DNA of 64,000 bases, taken from NCBI RefSeq assembly GCF_050467285.1, contig NZ_JBCMUN010000005.1, positions 434,001-498,000 on the forward strand, written 5' to 3'. The translations under genes were made by a program, and so were the position numbers. Below, one piece after another: positions 40,788-49,747 of the stretch (positions are counted from its first letter, which is position 1; each line of letters starts with the position of its first letter). The notes below the pieces were generated by a model. It did no database searches. It saw only the letters and a list, made by a program, of their open reading frames with translations, and was not told where the DNA came from. This stretch comes from Paenibacillus_E oryzisoli_A. GTDB taxonomy: Bacteria; Bacillota; Bacilli; Paenibacillales; NBRC-103111.

Positions 40788-42248
40788 TCAAGCTTTAACG
40801 AAGACGGTTTTAATTTCAGTATAAAACTCAATAGCCGCCTGTCCCTGCTCGCGGGAGCCGGATGAGGAAAATTTCATGCCGCCAAACGGCGCTTGCAGCT
40901 CAACGCCTGCGCTTTCCGCATTCACCCGCACCAGACCGGCATCCATGTCCTGAATGAAAGTGAGCATTCGTCCAATATCCCGCGTAAAGACCGAGGCGCT
41001 AAGGCCGTACTGTACATCATTGGCAAGGCGTAGCGCTTCCTCAAAGGAATCGACTTTCATGAGCGCCAGCACTGGGCCGAAGATTTCCTCCTGCGCAATC
41101 GTCATCTCGCTCGTGATGTCTTCAAAGACGGTCGGCTCCAGGAAATAGCCGTCTTCCAGGCCTTGAACCTGCCCGCCGCCGACCAGCAGCCGCCCGCCTT
41201 CCTTAACCCCTGTACGAATGTACGACAGCACGGTGTGGAACTGCTTCTCGCTGGCGCATGGCCCCATCCAGGTATCGCTCGCAAGTCCATCGCCGACTCG
41301 AATTCCCTCGACCTTCTGCAGAAGCTTCCGCTTGAACTCGTCATAAACGGCGCTGTGCACGATGACGCGGCTTGTTGCAGTGCACTTCTGTCCGGTCGAG
41401 CGCAAACCACCGCTGACCGTTGCTTCGACGGCAAGCTCGAGATCGGCGTCCTCGGCCACGATGATAGGATTTTTGCCGCCCATCTCCAGTTGGTATTTGG
41501 CCCCTCGGGCCAGTGCGGCGAGCCCGACTTGTTTCCCGACGCGACCCGAGCCGGTAAATGTAATCCCGTGGATGCCCGCATGCGCCGACATCCCACTTCC
41601 AATCGCTTCCCCGTCGCCGGTCACCAGATTAAGCACGCCGGCAGGCAGCCCTGCGGTGTGGAAGCATTCGACGAGCAGCGCAGCGGTCACAGCGCTTTCC
41701 TGCGCCGGCTTAAACACGACCGTGTTGCCGAAAATCAAGGCCGGCGCGATCTTCCACACCGGAATCGCCACTGGGAAATTCCATGGCGTAATCACTCCGA
41801 CCACGCCGAGCGGCGCACGCGTCGTGAACATCAATGCCGCGCTGTCCGTAGACGGAATGACGTCTCCATTTCGGCGCATGCCCTCGCCGGCGTAATAACG
41901 CAAAATCGCGACGCCGCGCGCGGTCTCGCCTTTCGCCTCCGGCAGCGTTTTGCCCATCTCGCGGGTCATTGCTTCCGCGATTTCGTCCAGGCGGCGTTCC
42001 AGCTCATTCGCCGCCTTGAACAGCAGGTCCCCTCTCGCGGGACCTGCGAGCTTGCGCCACGGCAGCCGCGCAGCTTCGGCGGCGTTCACCGCCGTGTCCA
42101 GATCGGCGGCGGACGACTTTTGCACGCAGCCGACGATGTCATGTCGGTTCGCAGGGTTAAAGCTCGACTCCGTTTCGCCGGTGGAAGCCGACTGCCACAC
42201 ACCGCCGATATAGTTGAGATAGGTTCTCACCTGAGCATCTTGCGCCAT
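40788..42248 (-). CDS. Aldehyde dehydrogenase, probable 2,5-dioxovalerate dehydrogenase
   Basis: A 486-residue NAD(P)-dependent ALDH with oxyanion Asn157 (PWNFP), general-base Glu255 (LEMGGKNP) and catalytic Cys289 (GQKCTATSR). It is third in an operon after kdgD and the UxuA-like gene. In the hexarate pathway KdgD forms 2,5-dioxopentanoate (alpha-ketoglutarate semialdehyde), and an ALDH of this type (B. subtilis YcbD) oxidises it to 2-oxoglutarate, so that is the most likely role. The start codon is 3 bp after the previous stop, indicating coupled translation. Confidence 0.9.
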   Translation of the reverse strand: MAQDAQVRTYLNYIGGVWQSASTGETESSFNPANRHDIVGCVQKSSAADLDTAVNAAEAARLPWRKLAGPARGDLLFKAANELERRLDEIAEAMTREMGKTLPEAKGETARGVAILRYYAGEGMRRNGDVIPSTDSAALMFTTRAPLGVVGVITPWNFPVAIPVWKIAPALIFGNTVVFKPAQESAVTAALLVECFHTAGLPAGVLNLVTGDGEAIGSGMSAHAGIHGITFTGSGRVGKQVGLAALARGAKYQLEMGGKNPIIVAEDADLELAVEATVSGGLRSTGQKCTATSRVIVHSAVYDEFKRKLLQKVEGIRVGDGLASDTWMGPCASEKQFHTVLSYIRTGVKEGGRLLVGGGQVQGLEDGYFLEPTVFEDITSEMTIAQEEIFGPVLALMKVDSFEEALRLANDVQYGLSASVFTRDIGRMLTFIQDMDAGLVRVNAESAGVELQAPFGGMKFSSSGSREQGQAAIEFYTEIKTVFVKA

Positions 42249-42251
42249 CGC

Positions 42252-43247
42252 TTAGTACCCCCTGCCGTTATACTCGGTGACTGCGGCCAGCAGCGCTTTG
42301 ACATAGCCAACCGCATAGGACCAACCGACCCAGCCGATGCCGGATGGGGAGGAATTATACGGGGCGCGGTCCATCTCGAGCGTTGTAATATGATCGGGGT
42401 TGATGCAGCCGGTATAGCCGACTTTGTGCAGCGCCATCAAAATTTTTGGCATATTCATATGCCCTTCGTCCAGCAGCGCCTCCTCAAATGCGCCCGCTGT
42501 CGCCAGGCTGCCGCGAATATTCCGGAAATGAACGAGGAAAATACGGTCTTTGCGTCCGTAGTGGAAAATTTCATCCAGGACAAGCGGCGTCCCGCCAGCT
42601 TCCCCGCGCGTCCCTACGCAGTACACGAGCCCTACGTTACGGCTCGGGAACGCATCGATCACCCGATTCAAGCCGAGACCGCCAAACGTCGTATTCGGAT
42701 GCGGCGTGTCCGAAGGGTGGACCGCCAGCTTCACGTTGCAATCCTCCGCAAGCGGCACAAGCTTGGCATACACAGCGTCAAAACGCTGCCACCACGTTTC
42801 AAGCTCCGCCACACTCGGCGGCTGCTCGCGAGGGTTCCGCGCTTCCCCTCGCACAAGCGCACCACCACGATGCACAGCCGTATAGTCTTCGGACATACGC
42901 GGAAACACATCGCCGGCAAACCGCTGCCGCACTAGCGTAATCCCTGCTTCGCCGAACGCTTTGATCGCGTTTGCGCCATGTTCGAGTTGGATCTCCGCGT
43001 CCGGCTCGCCCGCCATAAAGCTGCTGGAAATGTCCGGCAGCGTCACCCGGTTGATCTCCATGCCGAAGGAGCGGATTCGCTTCCTGAGCTTCAGCAGACC
43101 GTCAAGATCCGGAAAGCCCATCTCTTTCACACCTGGAAAAGAAGAGCCGCGCGTAAAATCGATGCAATCCACGCCAAGCTGGCACATTTGTCGCAAATCG
43201 CTGTCTGACAGCTCGGTCGTCGGCACTTGAATGGATACTTTCATCAT
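42252..43247 (-). CDS. UxuA-like mannonate dehydratase-family TIM barrel
   Basis: A 331-residue protein of the mannonate dehydratase family. Conserved metal-site patches are VKLAVHPSDTPHPNTTFGGLGLNRV, GLVYCVGTRGEAGG, VHFRNIRGSL, EALLDEGHMNM and INPDHITTLEM. It is shorter than typical UxuA (350-390) and the usual HPDDPP reads HPSDTP. Mannonate dehydratase yields 2-keto-3-deoxygluconate, whereas its operon partners act on a keto-deoxy-hexarate, so this protein may dehydrate a different sugar acid. AGGAGG is 8 nt before the ATG. Confidence 0.85.
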   Translation of the reverse strand: MMKVSIQVPTTELSDSDLRQMCQLGVDCIDFTRGSSFPGVKEMGFPDLDGLLKLRKRIRSFGMEINRVTLPDISSSFMAGEPDAEIQLEHGANAIKAFGEAGITLVRQRFAGDVFPRMSEDYTAVHRGGALVRGEARNPREQPPSVAELETWWQRFDAVYAKLVPLAEDCNVKLAVHPSDTPHPNTTFGGLGLNRVIDAFPSRNVGLVYCVGTRGEAGGTPLVLDEIFHYGRKDRIFLVHFRNIRGSLATAGAFEEALLDEGHMNMPKILMALHKVGYTGCINPDHITTLEMDRAPYNSSPSGIGWVGWSYAVGYVKALLAAVTEYNGRGY

Positions 43248-43259
43248 GATTCGTTCCTC

Positions 43260-44183
43260 CTATGCGTTAGTAATAGCGATAAGCTCATGACTGCGCTGAA
43301 TGATGGCTTCCAACTGCGCATAATGCGCTCGTTCAACTGGAATCAGCGGAGCGCGAACGGTCAACCCGACAGGTATGCCAACAATTTCCATGCCGGCTTT
43401 AATGAGCGAGACCGCGTAGCCTTTGCGCTGTTGACGAATCCGATGAATCGGCAAAATGATTTCCTGGTAGATCTGCTGAAGCATCGCCTCGTCGCCAGCC
43501 AGCAGACATTCGTAATATTTACGAGAAACATGCGGGATATAGTTGGAGATCGCCGAAGAGTACGAACGGTAACCGATCGCGGAATAGGCCGGCATCGTCA
43601 GTTCGGCGAGCGGCATGCCGTTCATCCACTGGAGCCCCTTTCCGATGACCTGCACAAATTCAAGATTCAGCTCAAAATTGCCAAGACCGTCTTTAAATCC
43701 GATCACATTCGGGATTTGCGCCAATCTTTCCAACGTAGACAGCGTGAATACCGCATTGTCGCGCTGGTAGACGATGACCGGCAGGCTCGTAGAGCCGGCA
43801 ATCGTCTGATAGTACTGAAACAGCCCCTCTTGTTCAGGTATAATTAAATAAGGTGGCAGCAGCAGCAGGCCGTCGGCACCGAGCTTCTCCGCCAATTGCG
43901 CGCGCTCCACCGCATCGCGAATGTTGCCGCCTGCGCCTGCAAACACGGGCACCCTGCCGTTCGTTTCACTAATCGCCGCTGTGAGAAGCTGTGCGTATTC
44001 GTGAACCGTCAGTGACTGAAATTCACCGGAGCCCGCGCCGACAAATATGGAATCCAAGCCATGGCTGACGAGGAATCGGACATTCGCCTGGAAGGCATTT
44101 TCATTTACTTGCTCCCGATTGTCAAACGGGGTAACCGGAAATCCCATAATACCGGCGAGCGAAATCGTATGTTCCTGATTCAA
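43260..44183 (-). CDS. kdgD: 5-Dehydro-4-deoxyglucarate dehydratase
   Basis: Converts 5-keto-4-deoxyglucarate to 2,5-dioxopentanoate with loss of water and CO2. The 307-residue DHDPS-superfamily protein has the family-specific GAGSGEFQSLT (residues 49-59), YQRDNAV with Tyr139, and GFKDGLGNFE with Schiff-base Lys164, and later YRSYSSAISNYIP, all typical of KdgD. The start is TTG, with AAGGGG about 9 nt upstream. It heads kdgD-uxuA-like-ALDH, divergent from an AraC gene. A TATAAT element with an overlapping cre-like sequence lies upstream. Confidence 0.92.
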   Translation of the reverse strand: MNQEHTISLAGIMGFPVTPFDNREQVNENAFQANVRFLVSHGLDSIFVGAGSGEFQSLTVHEYAQLLTAAISETNGRVPVFAGAGGNIRDAVERAQLAEKLGADGLLLLPPYLIIPEQEGLFQYYQTIAGSTSLPVIVYQRDNAVFTLSTLERLAQIPNVIGFKDGLGNFELNLEFVQVIGKGLQWMNGMPLAELTMPAYSAIGYRSYSSAISNYIPHVSRKYYECLLAGDEAMLQQIYQEIILPIHRIRQQRKGYAVSLIKAGMEIVGIPVGLTVRAPLIPVERAHYAQLEAIIQRSHELIAITNA

Positions 44184-44215
44184 TGCAAACAGCCCCTTTA
44201 CAAGTTTTCTATTTC

Positions 44216-44235
44216 ATTATAGAAAACCCTTTCAA
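44216..44235 (-). promoter_or_regulatory. kdgD promoter region with overlapping cre-like site
   Basis: On the minus strand TATAAT is at 44221-44216, and TTGAAAGGGTTTTCTA (44235-44220) fits the CcpA cre consensus with one mismatch and overlaps that element. Carbon-catabolite repression of the operon is a reasonable inference; a matching -35 is weak. Confidence 0.4.
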
Positions 44236-44281
44236 GGGGCGTCTTTATAAAATCATGCCGTATTTTTTAAAAATTCCGTGC

Positions 44282-44287
44282 TATAAT
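44282..44287 (+). promoter_or_regulatory. -10 element of the divergent araC gene
   Basis: A perfect TATAAT 34 bp upstream of the chosen ATG at 44321, with AAGGAG (44304-44309) between them. No clear -35 is seen. Confidence 0.45.
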
Positions 44288-44320
44288 GAACGTCAATCTA
44301 CCCAAGGAGCGAATCGTCCC

Positions 44321-45274
44321 ATGCTGAATCCTACCGTATGTTCCCGCAGCAATCTGTATTTGAACCAGCATCTGGTGCAGCTCAAAGGCCAAACCGCTTC
44401 GCTGTTCATTCACTATTGGGGGGCCAAACCTCAGCATAAGGGCAATAGCCCGCATACACACTCTTTTTTTGAAATTTGCTACGTGCTGGACGGAGCGGGT
44501 GTCTATTATCATGACGGCGTGACGTATCCGCTTCGTACGGGTACACTGTACTGCTCCAAGCCCGAGAGCCGGCATTATATTCAAAGCGCTGAAGGGATGC
44601 AACTGCTGTTCTTTGCACTGGAGCCGATTGAAGCGGAATGCAGCGAGACCTTTCTCAGCGATTTTCGCCAGCTGTGCGGGCACGCTCACTTGTTTATCCC
44701 CAATGCCGACCAGAGTGCTCCTGCTCTGATCTGGCAGGCTCTGCTTCTGCAGGCTTCGCAAGCCAACGAGCGGAATCAGGAGCCGATTGCCCTGCTGGCC
44801 TATTCCCTCGTCCTGAGTTGTCTCAATTTGTTCCAGCATCATTCCTTTTCGCCAGATCCGGCGCTGCTGGCTGTCGTATCCGAATATGCCGGCACGCTCA
44901 AGCAAGCAAGGTCGTACATCCAAGCCCACTTATCGGAAAAAATCGCTATCGGCGATGTCGCTCAGAACGTCCATCTTTCCGAACGCCAGCTATCCCGATT
45001 CATGGCGGAGGAGCTGGGCCAGTCGTTCCCCTCCGTCGTCAAAACCGAGCGCATCAAGCGCGCCGCTTATTTGCTAGGCTACACGGATTTGCCGCTAAAG
45101 CAAATTGCCGAGGATACCGGCTTTGAAAGCATTCACTATTTTACCCAAGTGTTTACCCGCGAAATGGGAACGCCGCCAAGCGCATTCCGAAAAAAATGTT
45201 TGAATACCGAAGCCGTGGACGCCTTCATCCATACCTACTTGGCGCAGGTCGCCAAGCGTTATCATAAAGATTAG
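44321..45274 (+). CDS. AraC-family regulator of the kdgD operon
   Basis: A 317-residue regulator with an N-terminal cupin domain (HTHSFFEICYVLDGAGVYYHDG; about 40-130) and a C-terminal AraC pair of helix-turn-helix motifs (IAIGDVAQNVHLSERQLSRFMAEELG and LKQIAEDTGFESIHYFTQVFTR). It is divergent from kdgD across 137 bp and is the natural candidate to sense a hexarate or hexuronate. The ATG at 44321 has AAGGAG about 11 nt upstream. The frame extends back to 44183, but that stretch would overlap both promoters. It ends 12 bp from the convergent Gfo/Idh gene. Confidence 0.9.
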   Translation: MLNPTVCSRSNLYLNQHLVQLKGQTASLFIHYWGAKPQHKGNSPHTHSFFEICYVLDGAGVYYHDGVTYPLRTGTLYCSKPESRHYIQSAEGMQLLFFALEPIEAECSETFLSDFRQLCGHAHLFIPNADQSAPALIWQALLLQASQANERNQEPIALLAYSLVLSCLNLFQHHSFSPDPALLAVVSEYAGTLKQARSYIQAHLSEKIAIGDVAQNVHLSERQLSRFMAEELGQSFPSVVKTERIKRAAYLLGYTDLPLKQIAEDTGFESIHYFTQVFTREMGTPPSAFRKKCLNTEAVDAFIHTYLAQVAKRYHKD

Positions 45275-45286
45275 GCGCGCCGGCCG

Positions 45287-46363
45287 CTACTCCGCCCAGA
45301 TCTGGCGCTCCGTAGTCACGGTTTCGCCAGTTGCGATCGCTTGCTCCATCATCATGCCCAAATAATGGTCCTGCGATGCCTCCGCCAAACTGTAGAAGCT
45401 CGGCCCGCCCGCCGCATACTCCGCCATGCGCTGCAGGCAGTCGGCAATCGCAATCTCGTCGTCGTACAGACGCGCCGGCGCAACTGGATTCTCGTACACC
45501 CAGCGCTCCCCGCATAGAATGCCCTTCAAATAATAGCCCTCAGGATTCTCCCATTCGCCTTTATTGATGCGCTGAAGTTCCAGCCGCTGCTCCGAGCAAT
45601 CCGCCTGCTGCACAAGAACCCGCTGATCCCAAATTTCCCCGCGCTCTCCGCGCACGTTCAAATGATTGGACCTCGTCCAGGACCGATGCTGGTCTTTCGT
45701 CCAATCGTAAATGCCAAGCCGATCGCCAAAATCCAGCCACGCCATATCTCTCTGCAGCGGAATCAGCTTGTCCTCCGTCGGCGGGCCGCTGCGTGTCGGG
45801 CCGTTCACCCATTGCGAGCTAAAACGCGTGCCGCGAATAACGGCGTTCTCGTACGTGACGCCCAGCATTTTGCGCATGAGGCTGATTGCGTGGTAAGTCT
45901 GGGAGATGGACACCGTCGTCTCGGTAATGCGGCCCAGCCGGCCCGAGCGGATCAGCGCAAGCCGTGCCTGCTGGACGGGATGCAGCCAGTACTGCTCGGC
46001 AACCTGGACCTTTGCCCCGCGCAGCGTCAGGCGCTCATGAAGCATTTGCAACCCGTCAAGATCGGGTGCTGGCGGCGTTTCGGACAAAGCCGGAATGCCA
46101 TGCTCGGCAAGCTGCACGAGGTAGTTCGGGCACTCCGCCCAACCGACAGAGACAACCGCAAAGCTCGGGCGTTCTTTCGCAAGCAACGCCTCCAGCGTAC
46201 GGTAAGTAGCCACGCCCCATTGGGCTTCCATCGCTCTGCCTTTCGCCTCGTCACGGACGACCAGGCCGCTGATCCGGAAGCGTTCGGGCAGCGCCGCCGC
46301 AATCCGTAAAAAATATTGGGCGCGAAACCCCGCCCCGCCGATAATGCTGAATGGAATTGCCAT
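45287..46363 (-). CDS. Gfo/Idh/MocA-like protein lacking the EKP lysine
   Basis: A 358-residue member of the Gfo/Idh/MocA fold, with a Rossmann start (FSIIGGAGFRAQYFLRIA) and C-terminal alpha/beta domain. The family's EKP motif, whose Lys is catalytic, reads SETPPAPD here, so the Lys is Thr. The usual GGGPLxDxGxH segment is also not recognisable. It may be a non-oxidising member, or use another residue. AGGAGG is 8 nt before the ATG at 46363, which supports this start. It is monocistronic, convergent with the kdgD regulator. Confidence 0.82.
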   Translation of the reverse strand: MAIPFSIIGGAGFRAQYFLRIAAALPERFRISGLVVRDEAKGRAMEAQWGVATYRTLEALLAKERPSFAVVSVGWAECPNYLVQLAEHGIPALSETPPAPDLDGLQMLHERLTLRGAKVQVAEQYWLHPVQQARLALIRSGRLGRITETTVSISQTYHAISLMRKMLGVTYENAVIRGTRFSSQWVNGPTRSGPPTEDKLIPLQRDMAWLDFGDRLGIYDWTKDQHRSWTRSNHLNVRGERGEIWDQRVLVQQADCSEQRLELQRINKGEWENPEGYYLKGILCGERWVYENPVAPARLYDDEIAIADCLQRMAEYAAGGPSFYSLAEASQDHYLGMMMEQAIATGETVTTERQIWAE

Positions 46364-46572
46364 ACAATCCGCCTCCTCATCGTTAAGCACTCCTTCTATT
46401 GTAGCCCCTTCGATCGCCCCCTGTCGACTTCCTCTCATGGACTGGCTGTTTGTGACAAACTGTAAAACTCTTACTGATTTTCTAAATTCGCCGACAAATT
46501 TCCTGATACTTCGCAGCGCGATCTTGATAAGTTAAGCTTAAGCACAAAATTAACTGGACGGAGGGTGTCCAC

Positions 46573-46761
46573 ATGATTTCTCTGAATGATAAGCCCATGC
46601 ATCTCGATCAATTCGCCAAGCTGATCCAAATGGACGAACATCGACTATCCCGCATCTGTCAAGGGATTGAGAACAATGGCTACGTGTTCAACCGCAACGA
46701 ACAGGGGCATATCGATTTGTCGGAGAGAGATATTACGGTTGTTTTAAGCTTTTGCTTGTAA
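46573..46761 (+). CDS. Small 62-residue protein with winged-helix-like sequence
   Basis: Reads MISLNDKPMHLDQFAKLIQ at the N-terminus, then EHRLSRICQGIENNGYVFNRNEQG, resembling the start of MerR/anti-repressor-type helix-turn-helix domains followed by a wing. I do not recognise the family. GGAGGGTG lies about 7 nt before the ATG, and a bidirectional terminator follows 30 bp after the stop, so it is a real transcription unit. A DNA-binding or sporulation-related role is only a guess. Confidence 0.6.
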   Translation: MISLNDKPMHLDQFAKLIQMDEHRLSRICQGIENNGYVFNRNEQGHIDLSERDITVVLSFCL

Positions 46762-46786
46762 ACCTAATCGGGGTCTTCCTAAAAGG

Positions 46787-46833
46787 GAAAAGCCTCTCGC
46801 TTTGCCAAGCCGGCAGAGTGAGAGGCTTCTTTA
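46787..46833. terminator. Bidirectional terminator between the small ORF and the GH43 gene
   Basis: AAGCCTCTC (46790-46798) pairs exactly with GAGAGGCTT (46820-46828). CTTCTTT follows on the plus strand and TTTTCCCTTTT on the minus strand, serving both converging genes. Confidence 0.8.
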
Positions 46834-46838
46834 AATGT

Positions 46839-48413
46839 CTACGATAGCTCTTCGTAATCCCAATAATCAAAATCCGCATGCAGACGCGTTCCCCGCAAAT
46901 CCTGCGCGCACAAGCCCGCGAACGCTCCCGTGAACGATAGTTTCCCCCGGTAGCTGTCGGCGAGATTGCCCGAATAGAGATCAGGGCCGATCGGCAGCCA
47001 GTTCGAACCGTCGAGACTATAAGAGAACTGAATGCGCTCAACTTTCATCGTCGCTTTCAAATGCACACGCTCGCCTTCCGGAATCGGCACGTAAGCATCC
47101 AGCTCGGCATACTGCCCTTGGTCGCTGACGATAATCGCCAGATGCTTGCCGTGCTCCTCATCCCGGGAGATGCGCAGATAATAGTGGTCGGCATCGTCGT
47201 AATAGAGCACAAGCCCCGCCATCTGGGTAAAAGCCTCCGGCTCGTAGTCCACACACGTGCGGACCTCGCACTCGAAGCTCTCGATCCGCCTGGCCACCAG
47301 GCTCTGTTGGTGCAAGGACATCAGCGACTCCCGGCCTCTCAGGCGCAGGAAGCCAGGACGCTCGGTCAAGCTGAGCCACGACGACGCCATTGGCACCCGC
47401 AGCGAATGCCAATGCACGCCAAGCGTCGGCGCGTCAAAATCGTCCCGCACCGGCTCTGGGGCGAACGGATCCGGCGGCAGCGAGGTGTCCGGGATCGCGA
47501 GCTGCGGCTGCTTTCCGCCGCCCGCGAGGCGCAGCCAGCCGTCTTCGGTCCAGACGACCTTTTGCAGCGACGTCTCCCTGCCCAGCGGACTGAGTCCGCT
47601 TCCGTCAGGCAGCGGCCGCAGGCAGATGAACACCATGTACCAGTCTCCGTGTTGCGTCTCGACCAGCGAGCCATGTCCTGCATTTTGCAGCGGATGCTCC
47701 GGCGACTCTCGAGTTGTCATCAGAGGATAGTCGGGATCGACTTCATACGGCCCGTCAATCGACGTTGCGCGCATCAGCGTTGCCGCATGCATCGGACCTG
47801 TGCCGCCTTCAGCCAGCAGCAAATAATAGTAGCCGTCCTTGCGGTACACCATCGGACCTTCCGTTACGCCAAGATCCGTCCCCTTCGTCACCAACTTGAT
47901 GTCGCCGATCAGTTTGCCCTCCTTGGGGCAGAACTCCTGCATGACGATGCCAGCGAAGCGATTCCGCCCCTGCCGGAAATCCCATTGCATATTGAACACA
48001 TATTTGCGCCCGTCCGCGTCATGGAACAGGAAATGATCGAAGCCGCTGGCGTTCAAATAAATCGGTTCCGACCAAGGACCTGTGATCGACGGTGCCGTTA
48101 CGACGTAATTGTGCAAGTCTTTGTAGACGCCTTTGCGACCGACCACATTCGTGAAGCACAGGTAGAAGGTGCCGTTATCATAGCTTAGCGATGGCGCCCA
48201 AATGCCGCCGGAGCTGGGCACGCCGCGCAAATCAAGCTGGCTCACCCGGTCCAAGGGGCGGGTTAACGGCCGCCAATGCTTTAAATCTTTGGAATGATGA
48301 ATGACTACGCCGGGAAACCATTCGAACGTGGATGTGGCGATGTAATAGTCGTCGCCGACCCGAAGAATCGAGGCGTCCGGATGGAAGCCGCGCAGAATCG
48401 GATTGTGAATCAT
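46839..48413 (-). CDS. GH43 beta-xylosidase/arabinofuranosidase (subfamily 11-like)
   Basis: A 524-residue cytoplasmic glycosidase. The five-bladed propeller catalytic domain (1-310) has Asp13 in RGFHPDAS as general base, Asp126 in ASGFDHF as pKa modulator and Glu185 in VTEGPMVY as acid, spaced exactly as in characterised GH43 xylosidases. A C-terminal beta-sandwich (about 330-520) completes the subfamily 11 form. It likely cleaves xylo- or arabino-oligosaccharides. It follows the GH88 gene by 28 bp and shares its operon, suggesting a substrate with both xylose or arabinose and unsaturated uronate. Confidence 0.92.
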   Translation of the reverse strand: MIHNPILRGFHPDASILRVGDDYYIATSTFEWFPGVVIHHSKDLKHWRPLTRPLDRVSQLDLRGVPSSGGIWAPSLSYDNGTFYLCFTNVVGRKGVYKDLHNYVVTAPSITGPWSEPIYLNASGFDHFLFHDADGRKYVFNMQWDFRQGRNRFAGIVMQEFCPKEGKLIGDIKLVTKGTDLGVTEGPMVYRKDGYYYLLLAEGGTGPMHAATLMRATSIDGPYEVDPDYPLMTTRESPEHPLQNAGHGSLVETQHGDWYMVFICLRPLPDGSGLSPLGRETSLQKVVWTEDGWLRLAGGGKQPQLAIPDTSLPPDPFAPEPVRDDFDAPTLGVHWHSLRVPMASSWLSLTERPGFLRLRGRESLMSLHQQSLVARRIESFECEVRTCVDYEPEAFTQMAGLVLYYDDADHYYLRISRDEEHGKHLAIIVSDQGQYAELDAYVPIPEGERVHLKATMKVERIQFSYSLDGSNWLPIGPDLYSGNLADSYRGKLSFTGAFAGLCAQDLRGTRLHADFDYWDYEELS

Positions 48414-48441
48414 ATGCTCGCTCTCCTTTGCCGGGAAACCT

Positions 48442-49593
48442 CTACCACAGGTACAGATCGTTTCCTTTTAATTTGAAAATCGCTTCCATAAAATAGTAAT
48501 CGCCATAAATGATCGCATGATGGTGACTCGCCGCATGGTAAGCACCGGAACCGTACTGCAAGATGCAATCGCTGTTCCCCGTCCAGTCGCTGCGGGCATC
48601 CAAGGCTTTAAGCAGCTTCATCGCCGCGTCCAGGTAGAGCGGCTTCTCGTACTCCCCGACGACCTTGGCCATTTCGATAAGTCCGCAGGCCGCAATCGCC
48701 GCCGCCGTGTCGTCCTCGCGCTTCGGCTCCTTCGGCTGCCGGAAATCGACCGGAATAACGCCATCCGCCGGGATATTCGCGATAAAATAGTTCGCAATCC
48801 GCTTCGCGGTATGCAGGTACTCCTCCTTACCTGTATGGATGTAGCTCATCATAAAGCCATACAGCGCCCATGTCTGGCCGCGTGTCCAGGAAGAGCCTTC
48901 CTCGTAGCCTTGGCCGCCGTATGTTTTCACGACGCCGCCGTTAAACGGATCGAACTCGACAATATGATTTACCGAGCCGTCCGGGCGGACGAACGCCGTC
49001 ATCGCCGTATCGGCATGCTTCATCGCGATTTGCTTGAAGCGCGGATCGCCCGTTTCCTCGGACGCCCAGTACAGCAGCGGGATGTTGAACATGCAGTCGA
49101 TGATCGCCCAGCCGCGCGTATCGGATCCTTCCAGATCGTTCCAGGCGCGGATAAAGCCGCCCGCCAGATTAAAGCGCCCTGCGAGCAGGTTGGCTGCGTG
49201 CAGCGCTCTTTTGCGCGATTCAGGATTCTTGGTTACGCGGTAGTTCGCCACGCTCGTCGGCAGCCACATAAACCCGACGTCGTGATGCAGTCCGTAGTAA
49301 TCCTCGAAACACCGATCCAGCTCCGTCTCGGAAAACTGGGCAATTTCTTTATACTTCTCGTCGCCTGTTTCATGATGCATCAGCCACATCATCCCACCCC
49401 AGAAGCCGTTCGTCCACCAGCAAATGCCGTCGGTTTCAGTGCCTGTCGGGTTGTCCACGATGCGGTTGTCGTGCGTCCCATCAATCGTCGTATATGGAAT
49501 TTTGTTTTTTGATTTTTCGCTGACCCACGCCATTTTCGTTGTGAGCTTGCCAACTACGTCCTGCATCCAGGCTTGTTCTTGTACGTTTAACAT
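48442..49593 (-). CDS. GH88 unsaturated uronyl hydrolase, second copy
   Basis: A 383-residue cytoplasmic GH88 enzyme. HHDVGF (103-108) holds Asp105, and WAIIDCMFNIPLLYWA (162-177) holds Asp166, again 61 residues apart as in the characterised enzyme. It differs enough from the copy at 2590 to suggest a different oligouronide. It is first in an operon with the GH43 gene and lies just downstream of yesN and the PL9 lyase cluster, so the products of pectate lyase are the likely substrates. Confidence 0.92.
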   Translation of the reverse strand: MLNVQEQAWMQDVVGKLTTKMAWVSEKSKNKIPYTTIDGTHDNRIVDNPTGTETDGICWWTNGFWGGMMWLMHHETGDEKYKEIAQFSETELDRCFEDYYGLHHDVGFMWLPTSVANYRVTKNPESRKRALHAANLLAGRFNLAGGFIRAWNDLEGSDTRGWAIIDCMFNIPLLYWASEETGDPRFKQIAMKHADTAMTAFVRPDGSVNHIVEFDPFNGGVVKTYGGQGYEEGSSWTRGQTWALYGFMMSYIHTGKEEYLHTAKRIANYFIANIPADGVIPVDFRQPKEPKREDDTAAAIAACGLIEMAKVVGEYEKPLYLDAAMKLLKALDARSDWTGNSDCILQYGSGAYHAASHHHAIIYGDYYFMEAIFKLKGNDLYLW

Positions 49594-49747
49594 GCGATAT
49601 GTCCACTTCCCTTTTGAGATTGACCTGCTTGGTCGTTGTTCAACCAGTGTAGTTCATCCGACTTGGGAAGAAAATGCAGTTTTTAAAGACGGACGTGCGC
49701 TTTTTTTGTGACTTTGCGCGCTAATGAAGTCGGCAGCGGTACGGCCC

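Noticed and set aside
44183..44320. Extended start of the kdgD-linked araC
   Set aside because: It would overlap the divergent promoters and the TTG start of kdgD; 44321 has AAGGAG and no conflict.
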